Source of the DNA: Henricia sp. BOLD:AAB3569
Lineage: Eukaryota; Echinodermata; Asteroidea; Spinulosida; Echinasteridae
NCBI GenBank assembly: GCA_037783545.1
Contig: JBBELK010000678.1
Coordinates: 62,001-126,000, forward strand
DNA length: 64,000 bases
Direction: 5' to 3'
The notes beneath the pieces were generated by a model, which had not been told where the DNA came from, did not search any database, and saw nothing but the letters and a program-made list of their open reading frames with translations. The position numbers and the translations under genes are program-made. This document shows positions 47,692 through 58,475 of this stretch, piece after piece. The stretch's first letter is position 1. The number at the start of each line of letters is the position of its first letter.

Positions 47692-50367
47692 GAGAAATTT
47701 CAAAGTTTAGAAAAAACTGGGTTGAGGCTTCCTGACTGCTCTCGCGCAAACCGTGGCTGTCTGCACACACCTCTTTGGGGTACTCCTGAGTTGTGCGCAT
47801 GCTCAGTCATTCGGACTGTCGTTAACGCACCGCAGTTTGGCTCGGCAATTTGGTCAAAGTGTGGTCCAAACGTCGGCAAATTTGGAGGTCGAAAAATGTT
47901 CCGACGAACTTCAAATTTTGCATGCCCTAAACTCTTTATATTGCGCACTTGTCATAAAAAAATTGACATACTTTCGCCGGGAAATGGCAGAGAAATTTCA
48001 AAGTTTAGAAAAAAATGGGTTGAGGCTTCCTGACTGCTCTCGCGCAAACCGTGGCTGTCTGTACACACCTCTTTGGGGTACTCCTGAGTTGTGCGCATGC
48101 TCAGTCATTCGGACTGTCGTTAACGCACCGCAGTTTGGCTCGGCAATTTGGTCAAAGTGTGGTCCAAACGTCGGCAAATTTGGAGGTCGAAAAATGTTCC
48201 GACGAACTTCAAATTTTGCATGCCCTAAACTCTCTATATTGCGCACTTGTCATAAAAATTAGACAGACTTTCGCCGGAAAATGGCAGAGAAATTTCAAAG
48301 TTTAGAAAAAACTGGGTTGAGGCTTCCTGACTGCTCTCGCGCAAACCGTGGCTGTCTGTACACACCTCTTTGGGGTACTCCTGAGTTGTGCGCATGCTCA
48401 GTCATTCGGACTGTCGTTAACGCACCGCAGTTTGGCTCGGCAATTTGGTCAAAGTGTGGTCCAAACGTCGGCAAATTTGGAGGTCGAAAAATGTTCCGAC
48501 GAACTTCAAATTTTGCATGCCCTAAACTCTTTATAATGCGCACTTGTCATAAACAAATTGACATACTTTCGCCGGGAAATGGCAGAGAAATTTCAAAGTT
48601 TAGAAAAAACTGGGTTGAGGCTTCCTGACTGCTCTCGCGCAAACCGTGGCTGTCTGTACACACCTCTTTGGGGTACTCCTGAGTTGTGCGCATGCTCAGT
48701 CATTCGGACTGTCGTTAACGCACCGCAGTTTGGCTCGGCAATTTGGTCAAAGTGTGGTCCAAACGTCGGCAAATTTGGAGGTCGAAAAATGTTCCGACGA
48801 ACTTCAAATTTTGCATGCCCTAAACTCTCTATATTGCGCACTTGTCATAAAAAATTGACAGACTTTCGCCGGGAAATGGCAGAGAAATTTCAAAGTTTAG
48901 AAAAAACTGGGTTGAGGCTTCCTGACTGCTCTCGCGCAAACCGTGGCTGTTTGTACACACCTCTTTGGGGTACTCCTGAGTTGTGCGCATGCTCAGTCAT
49001 TCGGACTGTCGTTAACGTACCGCAGTTTGGCTCGGCAATTTGGTCAAAGTGTGGTCCAAACGTCGGCAATTTTGGAGGTCGAAAAATTTTCCGACGAACT
49101 TCAAATTTTGCATGCCCTAAACTCTCTATATTGCGCACTTGTCATAAAAAATTGACAGACTTTCGCCGGGAAATGGCAGAGAAATTTCAAAGTTTAGAAA
49201 AAACTGGGTTGAGGCTTCCTGACTGCTCTCGCGCAAACCGTGGCTGTCTGTACACACCTCTTTGGGGTACTCCTGAGTTGTGCGCATGCTCAGTAATTCG
49301 GACTGTCGTTAACGCACCGCAGTTTGACTCGGCAATTTGGTCAAAGTGTGGTCCAAACGTCGGCAAATTTGGAGGTCGAAAAATGTTCCGACGAACTTCA
49401 AATTTTGCATGCCCTAAACTCTCTATATTGCGCACTTGTCATAAAAAATTGACAGACTTTCGCCGGGAAATGGCAGAGAAATTTCAAAGTTTAGAAAAAA
49501 CTGGGTTGAGGCTTCCTGACTGCTCTCGCGCAAGCCGTGGCTGTCTGTACACACCTCTTTGGGGTACTCCTGAGTTGTGCGCATGCTCAGTCATTCGGAC
49601 TGTCGTTAACGCACCGCAGTTTGGCTCGGCAATTTGGTCAAAGTGTGGTCCAAACGTCGGCGAATTTGGAGGTCGAAAAATGTTCCGACGAACTTCAAAT
49701 TTTGCATGCCCTAAACTCTCTATATTGCGCACTTGTCATAAAAAAATTGTCAGACTTTCGCCGGGAAATGGCTGATAAATTTCAAAGTTTAGAAAAAACT
49801 GGGTTGAGGCTTCCTGACTGCTCTCGCGCAAACCGTGGCTGTCTGTACACACCTCTTTGGGGTACTCCTGAGTTGTGCGCATGCTCAGTCATTCGGACTG
49901 TCGTTAACGCACCGCAGTTTGGCTCGGCAATTTGGTCAAAGTGTGGTCCAAACGTCGGCAAATTTGGAGGTCGAAAAATGTTCCAACGAACTTCAAATTG
50001 TGCATGCCCTAAACTCTCTATATTGCGCACTTGTCATAAAAAATTGACAGACTTTCGCCGGGAAATGGAAGAGAAATTTCAAAGTTTAGAAAAAACTGGG
50101 TTGAGGCTTCCTGACTGCTCTCGCGCAAACCGTGGCTGTCTGTACACACCTCTTTGGGGTACTCCTGAGTTGTGCGCATGCTCAGTCATTCGGACTGTCG
50201 TTAACGCACCGCAGTTTGGCTCGGCAATTTGGTCAAAGTGTGGTCCAAACGTCGGCAAATTTGGAGGTCGAAAAATGTTCCGACGAACTTCAAATTTTGC
50301 ATGCCCTAAACTCTCTATATTGCGCACTTGTCATAAAAAATTGACAGACTTTCGCCGGAAAATGGCA
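47692..50367 (+). repeat. Dispersed 9-10-monomer block, copy 2
   Basis: Nine monomers with the same rare tags as 40252-43140: CTGCACACA, GAAAAAAATGGG, CTTTATAATG, V type (here with TGTTTGTAC), D type, S type with GGCGAATTT, CCAACGA plus T227G, EE-flanked. Private changes are an extra A with TTGTCAGAC near 49746, and G289A near 50358. Similarity to copy 1 ends between about 50310 and 50360. Confidence 0.92.
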
Positions 50368-52150
50368 GAGAAATTTCAAAGTTTAGAAAAAACTGGGTTG
50401 AGACTTCCTGACTGCTCTCGCGCAAACCGTGGCTGTCTGTACACACCTCTTTAGGGTACTCCTGAGTTGTGCGCATGCTCAGTCATTCGGACTGTCGTTA
50501 ACGCACCGCAGTTTGGCTCGGCAATTTGGTCAAAGTGTGGTCCAAACGTCGGCAAATTTGGAGGTCGAAAAATGTTCCGACGAACTTCAAATTTTGCATG
50601 CCCTAAACTCTTTATATTGCGCACTTGTCATAAAAAAATTGACATACTTTCGCCGGGAAATGGCAGAGAAATTTCAAAGTTTAGAAAAAACTGGGTTGAG
50701 GCTTCCCGACTGCTCTCGCGCAAACCGTGGCTGTCTGTACACACCTCTTTGGGGTACTCCTGAGTTGTGCGCATGCTCAGTCATTCGGACTGTCGTTAAC
50801 GCACCGCAGTTTGGCTCGGCAATTTGGTCAAAGTGTGGTCCAAACGTCGGCAAATTTGGAGGTCGAAAAATGTTCCGACGAACTTCAAATTTTGCATGCC
50901 CTAAACTCTCTATATTGCGCACTTGTCATAAAAAATTGACAGACTTTCGCCGGGAAATGGCAGAGAAATTTCAAAGTTTAGAAAAAACTGGGTTGAGGCT
51001 TCCTGACTGCTCTCGCGCAAACCGTGGCTGTCTGTACACACCTCTTTGGGGTACTCCTGAGTTGTGCGCATGCTCAGTAATTCGGACTGTCGTTAACGCA
51101 CCGCAGTTTGACTCGGCAATTTGGTCAAAGTGTGGTCCAAACGTCGGCAAATTTGGAGGTCGAAAAATGTTCCGACGAACTTCAAATTTTGCATGCCCTA
51201 AACTCTCTATATTGCGCACTTGTCATAAAAAATTGACAGACTTTCGCCGGGAAATGGCAGAGAAATTTCAAAGTTTAGAAAAAACTGGGTTGAGGCTTCC
51301 TGACTGCTCTCGCGCAAGCCGTGGCTGTCTGTACACACCTCTTTGGGGTACTCCTGAGTTGTGCGCATGCTCAGTCATTCGGACTGTCGTTAACGCACCG
51401 CAGTTTGGCTCGGCAATTTGGTCAAAGTGTGGTCCAAACGTCGGCAAATTTGGGGGTCGAAAAATGTTCCGACGAACTTCAAATTTTGCATGCCCTAAAC
51501 TCTCTATATTGCGCACTTGTCATACAAAATTGACAGACTTTCGCCGGGAAATGGAAGAGAAATTTCAAAGTTTAGAAAAAACTGGGTTGAGGCTTCCTGA
51601 CTGCTCTCGCGCAAACCGTGGCTGTCTGTACACACCTCTTTGGGGTACTCCTGAGTTGTGCGCATGTTCAGTCATTCGGACTGTCGTTAACGCACCGCAG
51701 TTTGGCTCGGCAATTTGGTCAAAGTGTGGTCCAAACGTCGGCAAATTTGGAGGTCGAAAAATGTTCCAACGAACTTCAAATTTTGCATGCCCTAAACTCT
51801 CTATATTGCGCACTTGTCATAAAAAATTGACAGACTTTCGCCGGGAAATGGCAGAGAAATTTCAAAGTTTAGAAAAAACTGGGTTGAGGCTTCCTGACTG
51901 CTCTCGCGCAAACCGTGGCTGTCTGTACACACCTCTTTGGGGTACTCCTGAGTTGTGCGCATGCTCAGTCATTCGGACTGTCGTTAACGCACCGCAGTTT
52001 GGCTCGGCAATTTGGTCAAAGTGTGGTCCAAACGTCGGCAAATTTGGGGGTCGAAAAATGTTCCGACGAACTTCAAATTTTGCATGCCCTAAACTCTCTA
52101 TATTGCGCACTTGTCATAAAAAATTGACAGACTTTCGCCGGGAAATGGAA
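50368..52150 (+). repeat. Satellite segment ahead of the cassette-bearing 4279-bp unit
   Basis: Six monomers. The first (50368) has GAGACTTCC and CTTTAGGG, the latter giving a stop in the otherwise open forward frame, and is F type. The second has CTTCCCGAC. The third is D type, and the fourth S plus G type with CATACAAAA. The fifth has GCATGTTCAG and CCAACGA, and the sixth is G type ending in EE. Confidence 0.9.
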
Positions 52151-53465
52151 GAGAAATTTCAAAGTTTAGAAAAAACTGGGTTGAGGCTTCCTGACTGCTC
52201 TCGCGCAAACCGTGGCTGTCTGTACACACCTCTTTGGGGTACTCCTGAGTTGTGCGCATGCTCAGTCATTCGGACTGTCGTTAACGTACCGCAGTTTGGC
52301 TCGGCAATTTGGTCAAAGTGTGGTCCAAACGTCGGCAATTTTGGAGGTCGAAAAATTTTCCGACGAACTTCAAATTTTGCATGCCCTAAACTCTCTATAT
52401 TGCGCACTTGTCATAAAAAATTGACAGACTTTCGCCTAGAAATGGCAGAGAAATTTCAAAGTTTAGAAAAAACTGGGTTGAGGCTTCCTGACTGCTCTCG
52501 CGCAAACCGTGGCTGTCTGTACACACCTCTTTGGGGTACTCCTGAGTTGTGCGCATGCTCAGTAATTCGGACTGTCGTTAACGCACCGCAGTTTGACTCG
52601 GCAATTTGGTCAAAGTGTGGTCCAAACGTCGGCAAATTTGGAGGTCGAAAAATGTTCCGACGAACTTCAAATTTTGCATGCCCTAAACTCTCTATATTGC
52701 GCACTTGTCATAAAAAATTGACAGACTTTCGCCGGGAAATGGCACAGAAATTTCAAAGTTTAGAAAAAACTGGGTTGAGGCTTCCTGACTGCTCTCGCGC
52801 AAACCGTGGCTGTCTGTACAGACCTATTTGGGGTACTCCTGAGTTGTGCGCATGCTCAGTCATTCGGACTGTCGTTAACGCACCGCAGTTTGGCTCGGCA
52901 ATTTGGTCAAAGTGTGGTCCAAACGTCGGCAAATTTGGAGGTCGAAAAATGTTCCGACGAACTTCAAATTTTGCATGCCCTAAACTCTCTATATTGCGCA
53001 CTTGTCATAAAAAATTGACAGACTTTCGCCGGGAAATGGCAGAGAAATTTCAAAGTTTAGAAAAAACTGGGTTGAGGCTTCCTGACTGCTCTCGCGCATA
53101 CCGTGGCTGTCTGTACACACCTCTTTGGGGTACTCCTGAGTTGTGCGCATGCTCAGTCATTCTGACTGTCGTTAACGCACCGCAGTTTGGCTCGGCAATT
53201 TGGTCAAAGTGTGGTCCAAACGTCGGCAAATTTGGGGGTCGAAAAATGTTCCGACGAACTTTAAATTTTGCATGCCCTAAACTCTCTATATTGCGCACTT
53301 GTCATAAAAAATTGACAGACTTTCGCCGGGAAATGGAAGAGAAATTTCAAAGTTTAGAAAAAACTGGGTTGAGGCTTCCTGACTGCTCTCGCGCAAACCG
53401 TGGCTGTCTGTACACACCTCTTTGGGGTACTCCTGAGTTGTGCGCATGCTCAGTCATTCGGACTG

Positions 53466-53519
53466 TCGTTAACGCACCGCAGTTTGGCTCGGTCGTTAAC
53501 GCACCGCAGTTTGGGGCGG
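53466..53519 (+). repeat. 27-bp tandem duplication at left junction of cassette 2
   Basis: The two copies are 53466-53492 and 53493-53519. They have the same end difference (GGCTCGG then GGGGCGG) as in cassette 1, so the duplication was already present before the cassette was copied. Confidence 0.94.
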
Positions 53520-53847
53520 TCGGGTTGGCGTACGGGTTCTTTCCTCGCTGGCCTGTGATGACCGCTTTCCAAAGGACTACCCTTGCACATAGGTAGTTTG
53601 GAGGAGTTTTTCGCGGAATCCCGTGATGTCCTGGAACGTTGCTCAATGATGGAGTGACCAGTACGTACGTCACGGGGAACGCCGATGCAATTTTGGAACA
53701 CGATTGGATCCGAGTCTGCGGTCTTGATTCTTCCAGACCTGGACTGGTGACGATTGTGGTTTTATGAGGATGTACCTGTGGTGCTTCTCGAAGGATATGA
53801 CCTGATACTCGGACACGATTGGTGATGATTGTGATGGAGAATACTCG

Positions 53848-54127
53848 CCGGATAATGACCTGGATTGGCAACGACAACGAATGAGGAAATGTGGTGGATA
53901 AATGACCTGGACTGGCAACGACAACGAATGAGGAAATTTGGCAATAACGGCGAACAATTGGTGGATAAATGACCTGGACTGGCAACGACTACGAATGAGG
54001 AAATTTGGCAATAACGGCGAACGCTTAGTGGATAAATGACCTGGACTGGCAACGACTACGAATGAGGAAATTTGGCAATAACGGCGAACGCTTAGTGGAT
54101 AAATGACCTGGACTGGCAACGACAACG
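53848..54127 (+). repeat. 67-bp minisatellite in cassette 2
   Basis: GTGGATAAAT unit starts are at 53894, 53961, 54028 and 54095, each 67 bp apart, preceded by a shortened unit at 53848. The decayed upstream cores are at 53736 and 53799. Here the distance from 53799 to the next core (53857) is 58 bp, 10 less than in cassette 1. Confidence 0.93.
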
Positions 54128-54172
54128 GCTGAAGCACTGGTTCTATCGGTAACAACGTTGGACTGGTTAGCG

Positions 54173-54196
54173 TGTTTTATTCGGACGAATAAAACA
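54173..54196. other. Perfect 11-bp inverted repeat in cassette 2
   Basis: Arms TGTTTTATTCG (54173-54183) and CGAATAAAACA (54186-54196) with a GA loop, 11 bp before satellite resumes at 54208. Identical to the copy in cassette 1. Confidence 0.9.
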
Positions 54197-57100
54197 TTTT
54201 AGAAAAAGGCAATTTGGTCAAAGTGTGGTCCAAACGTCGGCAAATTTGGAGGTCGAAAAATGTTCCGACGAACTTCAAATTGTGCATGCCCTAAACTCTC
54301 TATATTGCGCACTTGTCATAAAAAATTGACAGACTTTCGCCGGGAAATGGCAGAGATATTTCAAAGTTTAGAAAAAACTGGGTTGAGGCTTCCTGACTGC
54401 TCTCGCGCAAACCGTGGCTGTCTGTACACACCTCTTTGGGGTACTCCTGAGTTGTGCGCATGCTCAGTCATTCGGACTGTCGTTAACGCACCGCAGTTTG
54501 GCTCGGCAATTTGGTCAAAGTGTGGTCCAAACGTCGGCAAATTTGGAGGTCGAAAAATGTTCCGACGAACTTCAAATTTTGCATGCCCTAAACTCTCTAT
54601 ATTGCGCACTTGTCATAAAAAATTGACAGACTTTCGCCGGGAAATGGCAGAGAAATTTCAAAGTTTAGAAAAAACTGGGTTGAGGCTTCCTGACTGCTCT
54701 CGCGCAAACCGTGGCTGTCTGTACACACCTCTTTGGGGTACTCCTGAGTTGTGCGCATGCTCAGTCATTCGGACTGTCGTTAACGCACCGCAGTTTGGCT
54801 CGGCAATTTGGTCAAAGTGTGGTCCAAACGTCGGCAAATTTGGAGGTCGAAAAATGTTCCGACGAACTTCAAATTTTGCATGCCCTAAACTCTCTATATT
54901 GCGCACTTGTCATAAAAAATTGACAGACTTTCGCCGGGAAATGGCAGAGAAATTTCAAAGTTTAGAAAAAACTGGGTTGAGGCTTCCTGACTGCTCTCGC
55001 GCAAACCGTGGCTGTCTGTACACACCTCTTTGGGGTACTCCTGAGTTGTGCGCATGCTCAGTCATTCGGACTGTCGTTAACGCACCGCAGTTTGGCTCGG
55101 CAATTTGGTCAAAGTGTGGTCCAAACGTCGGCAAATTTGGAGGTCGAAAAATGTTCCGACGAACTTCAAATTTTGCATGCCCTAAACTCTCTATATTGCG
55201 CACTTGTCATAAAAAATTGACAGACTTTCGCCGGGAAATGGCAGAGAAATTTCAAAGTTTAGAAAAAATGGGTTGAGGCTTCCTGACTGCTCTCGCGCAA
55301 ACCGTGGCTGTCTGTACACACCTCTTTGGGGTACTCCTGAGTTGTGCGCATGCTCAGTCATTCGGACTGTCGTTAACGCACCGCAGTTTGGCTCGGCAAT
55401 TTGGTCAAAGTGTGGTCCAAACGTCGGCAAATTTGGAGGTCGAAAAATGTTCCGACGAACTTCAAATTGTGCATGCCCTAAACTCTCTATATTGCGCACT
55501 TGTCATAAAAAATTGACAGACTTTCGCCGGGAAATGGAAGAGAAATTTCAAAGTTTAGAAAAAACTGGGTTGAGGCTTCCTGACTGCTCTCGCGCAAACC
55601 GTGGCTGTCTGTACACACCTCTTTGGGGTACTCCTGAGTTGTGCGCATGCTCAGTCATTCGGACTGTCGTTAACGCACCGCAGTTTGGCTCGGCAATTTG
55701 GTCAAAGTGTGGTCCAAACGTCGGCAAATTTGGAGGTCGAAAAATGTTCCGACGAACTTCAAATTTTGCATGGCCTAAACTCTCTATATTGCGCACTTGT
55801 CATAAAAAATTGACAGACTTTCGCCGGGAAATGGCAGAGAAATTTCAAAGTTTAGAAAAAATGGGTTGAGGCTTCCTGACTGCTCTCGCGCAAACCGTGG
55901 CTGTCTGTACACACCTCTTTGGGGTACTCCTGAGTTGTGCGCATGCTCAGTCATTCGGACTGTCGTTAACGCACCGCAGTTTGGCTCGGCAATTTGGTCA
56001 AAGTGTGGTCCAAACGTCGGCAAATTTGGAGGTCGAAAAATGTTCCGACGAACTTCAAATTTTGCATGCCCTAAACTCTCTATATTGCGCACTTGTCATA
56101 AAACATTGACAGACTTTCGCCGGGAAATGGAAGAGAAATTTCAAAGTTTAGAAAAAACTGGGTTGAGGCTTCCTGACTGCTCTCGCGCAAACCGTGGCTG
56201 TCTGTACACACCTCTTTGGGGTACTCCTGAGTTGTGCGCATGCTCAGTCATTCGGACTGTCGTTAACGCACCGCAGTTTGGCTCGGCAATTTGGTCAAAG
56301 TGTGGTCCAAACGTCGGCAAATTTGGAGGTCGAAAAATGTTCCGACGAACTTCAAATTTTGCATGCCCTAAACTCTCTATATTGCGCACTTGTCATAAAA
56401 AATTGACAGACTTTCGCCGGGAAATGGAAGAGAAATTTCAAAGTTTAGAAAAAACTGGGTTGAGGCTTCCTGACTGCTCTCGCGCAAACCGTGGCTGTCT
56501 GTACACACCTCTTTGGGGTACTCCTGAGTTGTGCGCATGCTCAGTCATTCGGACTGTCGTTAACGTACCGCAGTTTGGCTCGGCAATTTGGTCAAAGTGT
56601 GGTCCAAACGTCGGCAATTTTGGAGGTCGAAAAATTTTCCGACGAACTTCAAATTTTGCATGCCCTAAACTCTCTATATTGCGCACTTGTCATAAAAAAT
56701 TGACAGACTTTCGCCGGGAAATGGCAGAGAAATTTCAAAGTTTAGAAAAAACTGGGTTGAGGCTTCCTGACTGCTCTCGCGCAAACCGTGGCTGTCTGTA
56801 CACACCTCTTTGGGGTACTCCTGAGTTGTGCGCATGCTCAGTAATTCGGACTGTCGTTAACGCACCGCAGTTTGACTCGGCAATTTGGTCAAAGTGTGGT
56901 CCAAACGTCGGCAAATTTGGAGGTCGAAAAATGTTCCGACGAACTTCAAATTTTGCATGCCCTAAACTCTCTATATTGCGCACTTGTCATAAAAAATTGA
57001 CAGACTTTCGCCGGGAAATGGCACAGAAATTTCAAAGTTTAGAAAAAACTGGGTTGAGGCTTCCTGACTGCTCTCGCGCAAACCGTGGCTGTCTGTACAG

Positions 57101-57744
57101 ACCTATTTGGGGTACTCCTGAGTTGTGCGCATGCTCAGTCATTCGGACTGTCGTTAACGCACCGCAGTTTGGCTCGGCAATTTGGTCAAAGTGTGGTCCA
57201 AACGTCGGCAAATTTGGAGGTCGAAAAATGTTCCGACGAACTTCAAATTTTGCATGCCCTAAACTCTCTATATTGCGCACTTGTCATAAAAAATTGACAG
57301 ACTTTCGCCGGGAAATGGCAGAGAAATTTCAAAGTTTAGAAAAAACTGGGTTGAGGCTTCCTGACTGCTCTCGCGCATACCGTGGCTGTCTGTACACACC
57401 TCTTTGGGGTACTCCTGAGTTGTGCGCATGCTCAGTCATTCTGACTGTCGTTAACGCACCGCAGTTTGGCTCGGCAATTTGGTCAAAGTGTGGTCCAAAC
57501 GTCGGCAAATTTGGGGGTCGAAAAATGTTCCGACGAACTTTAAATTTTGCATGCCCTAAACTCTCTATATTGCGCACTTGTCATAAAAAATTGACAGACT
57601 TTCGCCGGGAAATGGAAGAGAAATTTCAAAGTTTAGAAAAAACTGGGTTGAGGCTTCCTGACTGCTCTCGCGCAAACCGTGGCTGTCTGTACACACCTCT
57701 TTGGGGTACTCCTGAGTTGTGCGCATGCTCAGTCATTCGGACTG

Positions 57745-57798
57745 TCGTTAACGCACCGCAGTTTGGCTCGGTCGTTAACGCACCGCAGTTTGGGGCGG
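57745..57798 (+). repeat. 27-bp tandem duplication at left junction of cassette 3
   Basis: The copies are at 57745-57771 and 57772-57798, with the same internal difference as in cassettes 1 and 2. Confidence 0.94.
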
Positions 57799-58126
57799 TC
57801 GGGTTGGCGTACGGGTTCTTTCCTCGCTGGCCTGTGATGACCGCTTTCCAAAGGACTACCCTTGCACATAGGTAGTTTGGAGGAGTTTTTCGCGGAATCC
57901 CGTGATGTCCTGGAACGTTGCTCAATGATGGAGTGACCAGTACGTACGTCACGGGGAACGCCGATGCAATTTTGGAACACGATTGGATCCGAGTCTGCGG
58001 TCTTGATTCTTCCAGACCTGGACTGGTGACGATTGTGGTTTTATGAGGATGTACCTGTGGTGCTTCTCGAAGGATATGACCTGATACTCGGACACGATTG
58101 GTGATGATTGTGATGGAGAATACTCG

Positions 58127-58406
58127 CCGGATAATGACCTGGATTGGCAACGACAACGAATGAGGAAATGTGGTGGATAAATGACCTGGACTGGCAACGA
58201 CAACGAATGAGGAAATTTGGCAATAACGGCGAACAATTGGTGGATAAATGACCTGGACTGGCAACGACTACGAATGAGGAAATTTGGCAATAACGGCGAA
58301 CGCTTAGTGGATAAATGACCTGGACTGGCAACGACTACGAATGAGGAAATTTGGCAATAACGGCGAACGCTTAGTGGATAAATGACCTGGACTGGCAACG
58401 ACAACG
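58127..58406 (+). repeat. 67-bp minisatellite in cassette 3
   Basis: Unit starts are at 58173, 58240, 58307 and 58374, with a shortened leading unit at 58127. The copy number is the same as in cassettes 1 and 2, so this minisatellite has not visibly changed length since the cassettes separated. Confidence 0.93.
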
Positions 58407-58451
58407 GCTGAAGCACTGGTTCTATCGGTAACAACGTTGGACTGGTTAGCG

Positions 58452-58475
58452 TGTTTTATTCGGACGAATAAAACA
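58452..58475. other. Perfect 11-bp inverted repeat in cassette 3
   Basis: Same arms and GA loop as in the other two cassettes, 11 bp before satellite resumes at 58487. Confidence 0.9.

Larger units (their letters stand above)
53493..54207. repeat. Cassette 2: 715-bp non-satellite insert
   Basis: Same architecture, insertion point (after monomer position 154) and satellite context as cassette 1. Relative to cassette 1 it lacks 10 bases just before TTGGTGATG at about 53819, reads CCTGTGATG near 53553 and AAATGTGG near 53888, and has AATAACGGCG near 53942 where cassette 1 has AATAACGACG. The minisatellite and hairpin are intact. Its left junction carries the 27-bp satellite duplication. I see no coding potential I would defend. 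Confidence 0.93.
52151..56429 (+). repeat. 4279-bp higher-order repeat: 12 monomers plus cassette, copy A
   Basis: The order is V (52151), D (52448), RPI (52745), a monomer with GCATACC, ATTCTGAC, A195G and ACTTTAAAT (53042), the split monomer with cassette 2 (53339-54352), then seven monomers. Those seven start at 54353 (I type), 54650, 54947, 55244 (GAAAAAATGGG, T227G), 55540 (GCATGGCC), 55837 (GAAAAAATGGG, CATAAAACATTG) and 56133. The length is 12 monomers (3564 bp) plus 715 bp. Copy A has the private change CGCCTAGA near 52433. Confidence 0.95.
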
